14,168 nucleotides of DNA from Lachnospiraceae bacterium (GTDB lineage: Bacteria > Bacillota > Clostridia > Lachnospirales > Lachnospiraceae): positions 12,489 to 26,656 of the forward strand of contig JAAVAA010000055.1 in NCBI GenBank assembly GCA_014804285.1, read 5' to 3'. Below are positions 7,581 through 14,168 of this stretch, one piece after another. Numbering within the stretch: position 1 is the first letter of the stretch; each line of letters opens with the position of its first letter. A program made the translations under genes and the position numbers. A model generated the notes under the pieces. It was not told where the DNA came from and ran no database searches. It saw nothing but the letters and a program-made list of their open reading frames with translations.

Positions 7581-8408
7581 ATGAAAAATGAAAAGACCTA
7601 TGAACTCGTGCTGACGGCACTGTTCACCGCCATTATTGTCATAATGGCATTCACCCCGCTGGGATATATCCCATTAGTTGTGATCAACGCAACCATCATT
7701 CATATCCCGGTAATCCTTGGAGCACTATTTCTTGGACCAAAGAAAGGTGCATTTTTGGGATTCGTATTTGGCTTAACCAGCTTCATCAACAACACCTTTA
7801 AGGCTGCCACGGCTTCCGCATTTGTATTTTCGCCGGTTCTGGCAGCAAATGTAGTCGGCGTATCCGGCATATTCAAAAGCATGTATATCTGCTTTGTCCC
7901 CCGGATTTTAGTGGGGATTGTTCCGTATTTTGTCTATATTCTGATTCGAAAAGCATTAAAGGGCGAACAGAAAATATGGCGTGTTGTGATTCATGCTGCG
8001 GCGGCAGTCATTTTATTTATTTCCGTAAGAGCATTTATCAATAATCTGGTGAAAGGAATCAATGGACTAATCAGCACCCTGATCGGTCTGCTTGTGGGCG
8101 TTCTGCTGTTTATTGTCCTTTCCCTTAGCACACAGAAGAAAGGCTCTGCCGGTATTGCTCTTGCCTATGCCGGCCTTACCGGCGCTTTCACTAATACCCT
8201 GTTTGTTATGAGCGGTATTTTTATTCTGTATAAGGATGCCTATGCAAATGCACTTGGAATTGCCGGTGATACCGTCATTGATGTAATCATGGGTATCATA
8301 AGCTTCAACGGAATCGTGGAAGCCGTAGTTGCCGCCATCATCATAACCGGTGTGGGACTGGCGCTTACACATGTAAAACCCATTAAGGAATTAAAGGAGA
8401 AAAAATGA
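7581..8408 (+). CDS. ECF transporter S component, probably for pantothenate (PanT-like)
   Basis: A 275-residue, very hydrophobic integral membrane protein. The N-terminal half carries the pattern seen in ECF-type vitamin-binding subunits: TPLGYIPL (25-32), INATIIHIPVILGALFLGPK (35-54), GLTSFINNTF (64-73) and FVPRILVGIVPY (105-116). Such S components bind the substrate and work with a shared EcfT/EcfA module, not present here. The substrate is inferred from the operon: coaX overlaps it by ATGA at 8405-8408 and coaBC follows, so pantothenate is the natural candidate. It is longer than typical S components (about 170-200 residues): about 131-185 adds roughly two helices, after which a second GLTGAFTNTLF motif (198-208) occurs. 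Start: AGGAGG nine bases before the ATG at 7581; an upstream in-frame ATG at 7539 lies at the predicted transcript start and has no ribosome site. Confidence 0.82.
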   Translation: MKNEKTYELVLTALFTAIIVIMAFTPLGYIPLVVINATIIHIPVILGALFLGPKKGAFLGFVFGLTSFINNTFKAATASAFVFSPVLAANVVGVSGIFKSMYICFVPRILVGIVPYFVYILIRKALKGEQKIWRVVIHAAAAVILFISVRAFINNLVKGINGLISTLIGLLVGVLLFIVLSLSTQKKGSAGIALAYAGLTGAFTNTLFVMSGIFILYKDAYANALGIAGDTVIDVIMGIISFNGIVEAVVAAIIITGVGLALTHVKPIKELKEKK

Positions 8409-9181
8409 TTTTAGCAATTGATATTGGAAACACCAACATCGTTATTGGCTGTACCAAAAAAGAAAAAGTTCATTTTGTGGAAAGAGTTTCCACGAACATT
8501 TCCAAAACGGAATTGGAATACGTTGTAGAGTTCAAAACACTTTTTGACCTGTATCACATCAACGTAGAGGAAATTACGGGATGCATCATCTCTTCGGTGG
8601 TGCCTCCCCTTAACAATATCGTAAGCACCGCCATGGAGAAGCTCCTTCATACCTCTCCTCTCATTGTGGGACCGGGGATCAAGACCGGCTTAAATATTCT
8701 GATGGATAACCCCGGGCAGGTCGGCTCTGACCTGATCGTCAATGCAGTAGCCGGATTGAAATATTACGGAGCCCCAATCATAATGATTGATATGGGAACT
8801 GCAACCACCATCAGTGTGGTGGACAAAAATAAGAATTATATCGGCGGTATGATTCTTCCGGGCGTCAAAGTGTCTCTGGAGTCACTGGTAAACCGTACTT
8901 CCCAGCTTCCCAGGATCAGTCTGGAAGCTCCGAAGAAGATTATCGGCACAAATACCATCGACTGTATGAAAAGCGGTATTATCATGGGACAGGCTGCCTG
9001 CATGGACGGCATGATCGAACGTATCTGGGAAGAACTTGGTTATCAGGCAAGTGTGGTTGCCACCGGAGGTCTTGCAGGCTGTATCGTACCTTACTGCAAG
9101 AAAGAGATTATTTGCGACAATGAACTGACTTTAAAGGGACTGGATATTATCTACCGCAAAAATGCAGAGTCTGCTGTTTGA
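8405..9181 (+). CDS. coaX: Type III pantothenate kinase
   Basis: A 258-residue ASKHA-fold cytoplasmic kinase that phosphorylates pantothenate to 4'-phosphopantothenate, the first step of CoA synthesis. Family motifs in order: phosphate loop DIGNTN (6-11, Asp6); SSVVPPL (63-69); NPGQVGSDLIVNAVAG (102-117) with the conserved Asp109; IDMGTATTISVVD (128-140) with the second Asp; GGMILPGV (147-154); GIIMGQAACMDGM near 191; and the ATGG turn (219-222). The usual Arg after Asp109 (GADR in many members) is Leu here, a substitution I believe is tolerated in clostridial relatives. Type III enzymes are known to be insensitive to CoA feedback and to need a monovalent cation. The ATG shares ATGA with the transporter stop codon, so translation is coupled. 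The ribosome site AAAGGAGAAAAA lies inside the upstream gene. Confidence 0.95.
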   Translation: MILAIDIGNTNIVIGCTKKEKVHFVERVSTNISKTELEYVVEFKTLFDLYHINVEEITGCIISSVVPPLNNIVSTAMEKLLHTSPLIVGPGIKTGLNILMDNPGQVGSDLIVNAVAGLKYYGAPIIMIDMGTATTISVVDKNKNYIGGMILPGVKVSLESLVNRTSQLPRISLEAPKKIIGTNTIDCMKSGIIMGQAACMDGMIERIWEELGYQASVVATGGLAGCIVPYCKKEIICDNELTLKGLDIIYRKNAESAV

Positions 9182-9203
9182 TTTCGGGAAGGAGAACCGT
9201 AAC

Positions 9204-10391
9204 ATGTTACAGGGAAAACACATTGTACTTGGTGTCACAGGCAGTATTGCGGCTTATAAAATTGCTTCACTAGCAAGCATGCTGAAAAAACAGGGGGCTG
9301 ATATCACCGTTATCATGACCCCTAACGCAACAAACTTTATCAATCCCATCACCTTTGAAACATTGACTGGAAATAAATGTCTGGTGGATACCTTTGACCG
9401 GAATTTTCAGTTCAGTGTGGAACATGTATCTCTGGCAAAGCAGACTGATGTATTTCTGCTTGCTCCGGCATCTGCAAATGTGATTGCCAAAGCGGCGCAT
9501 GGACTTGCCGATGATATGCTGACTACTACCCTGCTTGCCTGCCAATGTCCGAAGATTATTGCTCCCGCCATGAATACGCGGATGTATCAAAATCCTATTG
9601 TCCAGGACAATATCAAAACCCTGCAGCATTACGGTATGGAGGTGATAACCCCTGCTGTAGGCTATCTGGCATGCGGGGATACCGGGGAGGGCAAAATGCC
9701 GGAACCGGAGCTTTTATATGAATTCATTTTAAAAGCGCTTTATCCCAAGGATATGGCCGGTGTCCGGGTACTGGTAACAGCAGGTCCCACAAGAGAGAAA
9801 ATCGATCCGGTCCGCTATATCAGCAACCACTCCACCGGAAAAATGGGTTATGCCATCGCCAAGGCTGCTATGATGCGCGGCGGTGAAGTAACTCTGGTAA
9901 GCGGCAAAACCGATATCACGCCTCCTATGGGCGTTCACACCGTTGACGTTTTGTCTGCTGCTGATATGGCACAGGCAGTTAAAGCATGCGCCGAAACTCA
10001 GGACATTATCATCAAGGCTGCTGCTGTTGCGGATTACCGCCCTAGGCATACTACCGATGAAAAGATGAAGAAAAAGGACTCCGACCTTTGTATTGAACTG
10101 GAACGCACGGAGGACATTCTGGGATTTCTTGGAGCTAATAAGCGGGAAGGCCAGTTTCTTTGCGGTTTTTCCATGGAAACGGAAAATATGATTGAAAATT
10201 CCCGCAGCAAATTAGATAAAAAGAATCTGGATCTCATCGTTGCTAACAATTTAAAAGAAAAAGGCGCCGGTTTTGGAACCGACACCAATATAGTTACTCT
10301 TCTATCCAAAGAAGATACTCTTCAGCTTCCTATTCTGAGCAAAGACGAAGTTGCTCACCGGCTGCTTGATTACATTATGGAGCACAGGTAA
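9204..10391 (+). CDS. coaBC: Bifunctional phosphopantothenoylcysteine decarboxylase / phosphopantothenate-cysteine ligase
   Basis: A 395-residue flavoprotein fusion, also called Dfp. The CoaC domain (about 1-185) has GVTGSIAAYK (10-19), the catalytic His in SVEHVSLAK (His74), LAPASANVIAKAAHG (86-100), PAMNTRMY (121-128) and the clamp Cys in YLACGDTGEGKMPEP (Cys157). The CoaB domain (about 186-395) has VTAGPTREKIDPVRYISNHS (191-210) then TGKMG, AAAVADYRP (272-280), DEKMKKK (285-291) with the expected catalytic Lys, and VANNL (346-350). CoaB joins 4'-phosphopantothenate to cysteine and CoaC decarboxylates the product to 4'-phosphopantetheine. The length matches the family (about 400). The ATG at 9204 is chosen because AAGGAG lies nine bases before it; the in-frame ATG at 9162 lies within coaX. 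It follows the coaX stop by 22 bases. CoaD and CoaE are not in the window. Confidence 0.95.
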   Translation: MLQGKHIVLGVTGSIAAYKIASLASMLKKQGADITVIMTPNATNFINPITFETLTGNKCLVDTFDRNFQFSVEHVSLAKQTDVFLLAPASANVIAKAAHGLADDMLTTTLLACQCPKIIAPAMNTRMYQNPIVQDNIKTLQHYGMEVITPAVGYLACGDTGEGKMPEPELLYEFILKALYPKDMAGVRVLVTAGPTREKIDPVRYISNHSTGKMGYAIAKAAMMRGGEVTLVSGKTDITPPMGVHTVDVLSAADMAQAVKACAETQDIIIKAAAVADYRPRHTTDEKMKKKDSDLCIELERTEDILGFLGANKREGQFLCGFSMETENMIENSRSKLDKKNLDLIVANNLKEKGAGFGTDTNIVTLLSKEDTLQLPILSKDEVAHRLLDYIMEHR

Positions 10392-10413
10392 CGTTTTCGT
10401 TTCCTGTGCTCCA
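10378..10413 (+). terminator. Probable terminator of the CoA operon
   Basis: TGGAGCACAGG (10378-10388) pairs perfectly over 11 bases with CCTGTGCTCCA (10403-10413) around a 14-base loop. The left arm is inside the last codons of coaBC, so the stop codon TAA (10389-10391) lies in the loop. The following bases, CCTCTTTCATCG, are only moderately U-rich, so efficiency is uncertain. Confidence 0.6.
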
Positions 10414-10422
10414 CCTCTTTCA

Positions 10423-10490
10423 TCGACCTCAATCGACTTCAATTGAGTACAATTGATCTCAATTGAGTACAATTTAGCTAATTGTACTCC
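10423..10490. repeat. Array of about seven 10-bp units between convergent genes
   Basis: Successive units are tcgacctcaa, tcgacttcaa, ttgagtacaa, ttgatctcaa, ttgagtacaa, then two degenerate 9-base units, tttagctaa and ttgtactcc. The consensus is TYGANNNCAA. A 16-base stretch, TCAATTGAGTACAATT, occurs at 10439-10454 and again at 10459-10474, exactly 20 bases apart. Units contain TTGA and TCAA, so the array is rich in palindromes, for example CTCAATTGAG at 10458-10467. The period is close to one DNA helical turn. The array fills the space between the coaBC terminator and the kinase stop codon. No function is assigned. Confidence 0.75.
10465..10489. terminator. Hairpin next to the kinase stop codon, possible bidirectional terminator
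   Basis: GAGTACAATT (10465-10474) and AATTGTACTC (10480-10489) form a perfect 10-bp stem with a 5-base loop. It starts three bases after the stop codon of the minus-strand kinase gene and lies on the far side of the coaBC hairpin for plus-strand transcription. The stem is AT-rich and has no U-tract on either strand, so termination is only a possibility. It may simply be a by-product of the repeat array. Confidence 0.35.
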
Positions 10491-10492
10491 TA

Positions 10493-13400
10493 TCACTTAA
10501 GGAATTTTCCAAGCACTTCCATGAAAATCTCCATGTCAAGCGGCTTTGCAATATGGGCATTCATTCCATTCTTTAACGCCGCTTCTTTATCCTCTTCAAG
10601 GGCATTCGCCGTCATTGCAATGATCGGAAGGTCTTTTACATCCTTCCGCGGCAGGGCGCGAATGGTTCTTGTTGCCTCATAGCCGTCCATAATGGGCATC
10701 TGCACATCCATTAAAACAGCATCGTAATAATATTCTTCCGCCTTCTTTACCATATCCACTGCATCGGTTCCATCCGGAGCGGTTTCCACTTCAAATCCTG
10801 CTTCCGTTAAAATAACCTGTGCGATCTCACGGTTCAACTCGATATCTTCCACCAGAAGGATCCTCTTGCCGTCAAAATCAGCCAGCGTCCAAGGCGCTGC
10901 CGTTTCCTCATCCTCCGCCATATTGTTAGCCGCCAGAAGCGCTGATTTTAAGTCTGACATAAAAAGCGGCTTTGCGCAGAAAGCCGTAACTCCCGCTGCT
11001 TTTGCCTCTTCCTCAATATCCGTCCAATCATAAGCCGTCAGTATGATAATAGGCGCCTCATTTCCCACTACACTCCGAATCTTTCTTGCAGTTTCCACCC
11101 CGCTGGTCTCCGGCATCTGCCAGTCGATAATATAAGTATGGAAAGAATCTCCTTCATCATAAGCAATCTTTGCCCGGTATGACGCTTCTCTGCCTGAGGT
11201 CGTCCATTCAGCGCGCATTCCAATCTTCTTAAGCATCTTACTTACACTGTCACAGACATGGAAATCATCATCTACCACCAATGCTCTTAACCCTTCCAGT
11301 TCCTTGATCTGCTCAGCGTTCTTTTCCACATCCTGCAATCTCAGACTGAGTTCTACGGTAAAGGTACTGCCTTTACCCAATTCACTTTCAACCTCAATAC
11401 TGCCGTTCATCATCTCAACAATATTTTTGGTGATCGCCATACCAAGCCCCGTACCCTGGATGCCTGACTGCGTTACCGTTGTCTCGCGCTCAAAGGGTTC
11501 AAAAATATGCTCCACGAATTCCTTGGACATGCCTGTTCCGTTATCCTTCACAACAAAAACATAATCGCCGTACCCATGCCGGAACGTAGTCTTCTGCATG
11601 ATACGGAAAGAAATGGTTCCGCCTGCCGGAGTATATTTAACAGCATTACTAAGCAGATTGATAAATACCTGATTCAGCTTCAGTGAGTCCGCTATTACAT
11701 CCTCATTGGCAACCTCAAAGGTGTCAATAAACAATTCCAGCTGTTTTGCCTTAACCTGCGGCTGAATAATATTCACCAGGTTGTGCATCAGCTCGGAAAT
11801 ATTGCATTCCTGCTCTTTGATCTGCACCTTCCCGCTTTCGATGCGGCTCATATCCAGAATATCATTGATCAGGCTAAGCAGATGATTACTGGAAGAAAGA
11901 ACTTTCTGCAGACAATCCCTTACCTGATCTTTATTATCAATATGGCTGGCTGCGATGGTTGCAAATCCAATAATCGCATTCATCGGGGTACGGATATCAT
12001 GAGACATATTGGATAGAAAAGTGGTTTTTGCCCGGTTGGCATGCTGTGCCTGCATCAGAGCATCCTGCAATGCCTGTGTCTGCTCTCTTTGCTTGCGCAC
12101 CTGCTCTGTAATCTCTTTTGATACCACCATGACCAAAATATCATCCGTATCTTTATCCTGAGTCATGATGAAAGACTGCCGGACGCATACAGCCTCTGTG
12201 CTGCCCTTTCCCCAGTAATCCACATCAACTTCCGCCTCGCCCTGCTCAAAACGTGTCTTCAGGCTCTCAATATTAACCGTTTCGTCGTAATCCTCTGCAG
12301 ACTCAGCCGCCACGAATGTTTTCCACCGCTCAAAACATTCCGAAGCTTTACAAGGCGCCGAAAGCCCCGCCTTTTCAAGCAGGGAGGTCTGCTCTCCGCC
12401 CAGCGTACAAATAATGTCCTGCTCGATCAGATCTCTGGTCAGATTAAACTCAAAGGTACTAAAAGCACTGGAAGTAATCGCAATCCGGTACTGACTTTCC
12501 TTCCGGTTCGCAATTGCCATTTCTGCTTGAATCCGCAGTTCTTTTTCCTTGATTTCTGTAATATTCTGCCGGGTAAAAAGAACCTTGACTGCCCTGCCAT
12601 CCTTTCTCTCCAGACAGATTACATTCACATGTTCCCATTGTGTATGACCATTCCGCCATACATAGCACTCAAATCGTACATCGTTATGATTTTCCAGAGC
12701 CTGTATAAGAGCTTCTTTTGTGATCTGCCGTGCAAATTCCCTCCGGTCTTCTTCCTTATACAAAATAGCAGAAAGATGAGCCTTTAAATCCTCATAGCGC
12801 CCGCTGACCGCAACCTCATTGTACTCCGGCTTTGTTCCTGCAAGATATTGATAAGTATCCGTTTCAAAATCCACCATCGCAAATCGGGTAAACAGGGTAG
12901 TGACTCCGCTGATAATATACCCCATCTCCCTGTTTTCCTTCTCTAAAAGCTTCCTTCTCCTTCCTGCCCGAAGCAGCACCAAAATAATGTAAATAACAAA
13001 CAGACCGATCAGCATTGCTTCCAGCCGAATGCCAACCAGATTTTCTTCCCTTACCATACTCTGTGTAACATGTTTCGGAAATGTCTGCACCAGAAAAAAA
13101 TCATTCTCCGTCAGATAAGTCACACAAATATTATCTGTTTTGCTGCCCGAATCACAGACAAAAGCTCCTTTGCCCTCGTTTGTAAAAACCTCCCCTGCCT
13201 GGACGGCAGTCTCCGCATCAATCACACCGGCGTTTGTCAATTCCTCCAATAAATGTTCCGAATAGACATTATCTCCGGATTCTGCAATCACCCTTCCATC
13301 CGGTGTACAGAGAAAAACCTCCGCTGCTTCCCCAAAATATGTAGTAGAAAGCATGCTTTGCAGGTATTCTTCCGCCAGAAAGGCGCCCCGCAGCACACCT

Positions 13401-13876
13401 ATGATTTCTCCTTCATACCGGACAGGCGTATAAAAACATGCCATGATCTCATCAAAAAAGTGAGAATCAAATACAATTTCAATACCACTCCCCCCATTGA
13501 TGCCATCCGAATAAAAAATCCGTTCCGTCACATCCGCCGTACGTCCATCCGAAGCGTAATCCGTTCCCTCAACGTCTGTAAATATCATTGCATCAAACGT
13601 TGAATTTTCTTCCATTCTTTTCAGCATCTGTGCAGTGATCACAGGCTCGTTCAGCCCCTCTCCCACAAAGTAGGAATATGTCCTGATCCGATTCAGGGCA
13701 TTGCTTAACTCTTTATCAATCTGATCCGCTTTGATCTGCGCAGAATCCGCCGCATAATTTTTGTTACGCTCCTCAATACGCTCCTGATTTCTCGTTGTAT
13801 ACCAATGAAATAAGACGATTATAGCCGCCAAAAGAAAAAAGACATACACAATGTCCTGCAGTGATTTCTTTTTCAT
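10493..13876 (-). CDS. Membrane hybrid sensor histidine kinase with two receiver domains
   Basis: A 1127-residue protein. A membrane segment at about 9-26 is followed by an extracytoplasmic sensor region of about 255 residues (28-283), Cache-like in size and pattern, then a second membrane segment at 285-303. Two PAS-like regions follow (about 315-445 and 460-595, the latter ending VMVVSKEITEQVRKQ) and a short helical linker. The kinase core has the HisKA box SHDIRTPMN with phospho-His626, N-box NLLSNAVKYTP (Asn744), G1 VKDNGTGM (776-783), F-box FEPFERE (792-798) and G2 GTGLGMAI (808-815). Receiver 1 (about 863-985) keeps Asp869-871, Asp918, Thr947 and Lys969. Receiver 2 (about 1004-1125) keeps Glu1010/Asp1011, Asp1057, Thr1089 and Lys1111. 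No HPt domain is seen, so phosphotransfer to a separate partner is expected. Start: GGGAGG nine bases before the ATG at 13876. The ligand and target are unknown. Confidence 0.93.
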   Translation of the reverse strand: MKKKSLQDIVYVFFLLAAIIVLFHWYTTRNQERIEERNKNYAADSAQIKADQIDKELSNALNRIRTYSYFVGEGLNEPVITAQMLKRMEENSTFDAMIFTDVEGTDYASDGRTADVTERIFYSDGINGGSGIEIVFDSHFFDEIMACFYTPVRYEGEIIGVLRGAFLAEEYLQSMLSTTYFGEAAEVFLCTPDGRVIAESGDNVYSEHLLEELTNAGVIDAETAVQAGEVFTNEGKGAFVCDSGSKTDNICVTYLTENDFFLVQTFPKHVTQSMVREENLVGIRLEAMLIGLFVIYIILVLLRAGRRRKLLEKENREMGYIISGVTTLFTRFAMVDFETDTYQYLAGTKPEYNEVAVSGRYEDLKAHLSAILYKEEDRREFARQITKEALIQALENHNDVRFECYVWRNGHTQWEHVNVICLERKDGRAVKVLFTRQNITEIKEKELRIQAEMAIANRKESQYRIAITSSAFSTFEFNLTRDLIEQDIICTLGGEQTSLLEKAGLSAPCKASECFERWKTFVAAESAEDYDETVNIESLKTRFEQGEAEVDVDYWGKGSTEAVCVRQSFIMTQDKDTDDILVMVVSKEITEQVRKQREQTQALQDALMQAQHANRAKTTFLSNMSHDIRTPMNAIIGFATIAASHIDNKDQVRDCLQKVLSSSNHLLSLINDILDMSRIESGKVQIKEQECNISELMHNLVNIIQPQVKAKQLELFIDTFEVANEDVIADSLKLNQVFINLLSNAVKYTPAGGTISFRIMQKTTFRHGYGDYVFVVKDNGTGMSKEFVEHIFEPFERETTVTQSGIQGTGLGMAITKNIVEMMNGSIEVESELGKGSTFTVELSLRLQDVEKNAEQIKELEGLRALVVDDDFHVCDSVSKMLKKIGMRAEWTTSGREASYRAKIAYDEGDSFHTYIIDWQMPETSGVETARKIRSVVGNEAPIIILTAYDWTDIEEEAKAAGVTAFCAKPLFMSDLKSALLAANNMAEDEETAAPWTLADFDGKRILLVEDIELNREIAQVILTEAGFEVETAPDGTDAVDMVKKAEEYYYDAVLMDVQMPIMDGYEATRTIRALPRKDVKDLPIIAMTANALEEDKEAALKNGMNAHIAKPLDMEIFMEVLGKFLK

Positions 13877-13923
13877 CGAATATATCCTCCCCGATTAACT
13901 TTCCCAAGTCTTACACTATTCAC

Positions 13924-13952
13924 TTAAATCTAATGATAATATTTATTATACT
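13924..13952 (+). promoter_or_regulatory. Weak candidate plus-strand promoter for a short RNA
   Basis: TTAAAT (13924-13929), 17 bases, TATACT (13947-13952) could start a plus-strand transcript near 13959. The -35 match is poor and the DNA is AT-rich. I propose it mainly because a plus-strand terminator at 14089-14115 needs a start somewhere nearby. It overlaps the -10 box of the divergent kinase promoter. Confidence 0.25.
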
Positions 13953-13973
13953 ATCGGCATTTTCGCAAGTCAA
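13945..13973 (-). promoter_or_regulatory. Sigma-A-type promoter for the hybrid kinase gene
   Basis: On the minus strand TTGACT (13973-13968), 17 bases, then a perfect TATAAT (13950-13945). Transcription should start near 13938, leaving a leader of about 62 bases ending in GGGAGG before the ATG at 13876. This is the best -10 element in the window. Confidence 0.85.
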
Positions 13974-14115
13974 CAATCCTGCACTTTGAAAGCGCCCATC
14001 CCTCTCGTCAGTCTATAGCCATCCGAAAGTCTGCTGCCCTTAACGGGCAGCTCGGAAGTTTGACAGTTAAATAATATAAAAATACCCTGCAGGCCGCAAA
14101 GTACCTGCTTTTTTT
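13959..14115 (+). ncRNA. Candidate structured RNA or transcription-attenuated leader
   Basis: There is no gene here, but the plus strand can fold. GCTGCCC (14033-14039) and GGGCAGC (14045-14051) form a 7-bp hairpin. TCCGA (14022-14026) and TCGGA (14052-14056) stack outside it, with a six-base bulge on the 5' side. GTCA (14007-14010) can pair with TGAC (14061-14064). The segment ends in an intrinsic terminator. CCTGCA at 13978-13983 can pair with TGCAGG at 14088-14093, which would remove the left arm of that terminator, so a switch between the two folds is possible. I do not recognise a known RNA family. It is either a small RNA or a leader of a plus-strand gene beyond 14168. The 5' end is a guess. 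Confidence 0.35.
14089..14115 (+). terminator. Intrinsic terminator on the plus strand
   Basis: GCAGG (14089-14093), a 10-base loop and CCTGC (14104-14108) are followed immediately by seven T residues (14109-14115), with an A-rich stretch upstream. The stem is short but the U-tract is the best in the window. On the minus strand the same stem is followed at a distance by TATTTTT, so weak termination of a leftward transcript entering from the right edge is also possible. Confidence 0.65.
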
Positions 14116-14168
14116 ATGTCAAATATTTTGTATTGTATGATAGTATTATATAGTAATATATGATATAA
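14116..14168. other. AT-rich window edge with no identifiable gene
   Basis: This is very AT-rich sequence with runs of TATA and TTGTAT. Weak -35-like TTGTAT boxes (14128-14133, 14133-14138) can be aligned with poor -10 boxes, but none is convincing. It may hold the promoter of a gene to the right of the window. Confidence 0.3.

Noticed and set aside
8726..8736. CoaX active-site defect (Leu instead of Arg after the conserved Asp109)
   Set aside because: All three key Asp-containing motifs are intact, the gene is full length and it lies in a coherent CoA operon. I treat the substitution as a subgroup variant, not as loss of function.
9162..9203. Longer CoaBC N-terminus overlapping the end of coaX
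   Set aside because: Homology begins at the ATG at 9204 (MLQGKHIVLGVTGS), which has AAGGAG nine bases upstream; the extension is out-of-frame coaX sequence.
10423..10490. CRISPR array
   Set aside because: The units are only 10 bases with no unique spacers and no cas genes, so this is a short tandem array and not CRISPR.
13978..14115. Cyclic-di-GMP class I riboswitch (GCAAAG and GAAAG fragments are present)
   Set aside because: The fragments are not in the required order, and the conserved GEMM core and tetraloop-receptor features are missing, so the resemblance looks accidental.
1..14168. Defence system, phage or mobile element
   Set aside because: No integrase, transposase, terminal repeats, toxin-antitoxin pair or restriction-type gene is seen. 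The Lhr helicase has the C-terminal domain of the housekeeping Lhr family and no defence-type partners.

Overview
The window looks like chromosomal DNA of a low-to-mid GC Gram-positive anaerobe, most likely Clostridia of the Lachnospiraceae type. The evidence is strong AGGAGG-type ribosome binding sites, TTGACA-N17-TATAAT promoters, a type III pantothenate kinase, an ECF-type vitamin transporter S component, and large PAS/Cache hybrid histidine kinases. No phage, insertion sequence, CRISPR array, tRNA or rRNA was seen. This assignment is an inference from gene content and style.

Layout. (1) 1-1316, minus: the N-terminal 438 residues of a PAS-rich sensor protein whose 3' end lies outside the window. 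It has its own near-consensus promoter just downstream of the next gene. (2) 1401-5558, minus: a full-length Lhr-family superfamily 2 helicase. (3) 5657-7414, minus: a two-gene operon, eda (KDPG aldolase) then kdgK (a PfkB-family sugar kinase, probably KDG kinase). This is the lower half of the Entner-Doudoroff/hexuronate route. A strong hairpin separates it from lhr. (4) 7415-7580: a compact divergent promoter region with one well-formed sigma-A promoter each way and a perfect 7-3-7 palindrome on the rightward promoter. (5) 7581-10391, plus: a tight CoA-biosynthesis operon, namely an ECF transporter S component (probably pantothenate), coaX (overlapping it by ATGA) and coaBC. Together these would import pantothenate, phosphorylate it, and carry it through 4'-phosphopantothenoylcysteine to 4'-phosphopantetheine. 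(6) 10378-10492: convergent 3' ends holding a terminator hairpin and an unusual array of about 10-bp units. (7) 10493-13876, minus: a 1127-residue membrane hybrid histidine kinase with an extracytoplasmic sensor region, PAS-like regions, HisKA, HATPase and two receivers. (8) 13877-14168: its promoter, then a stretch with a convincing plus-strand intrinsic terminator but no gene, which I interpret as a short structured RNA or a leader of a gene beyond the window.

Most genes are recognisable housekeeping or sensory families. The least explained parts are non-coding: the structured segment with terminator at 13978-14115, the 10-bp periodic array between coaBC and the kinase gene, and the palindrome on the CoA-operon promoter. 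The protein-level oddities are a degenerate receiver-like N-terminus on the first sensor and an apparent extra two-helix segment in the S component.
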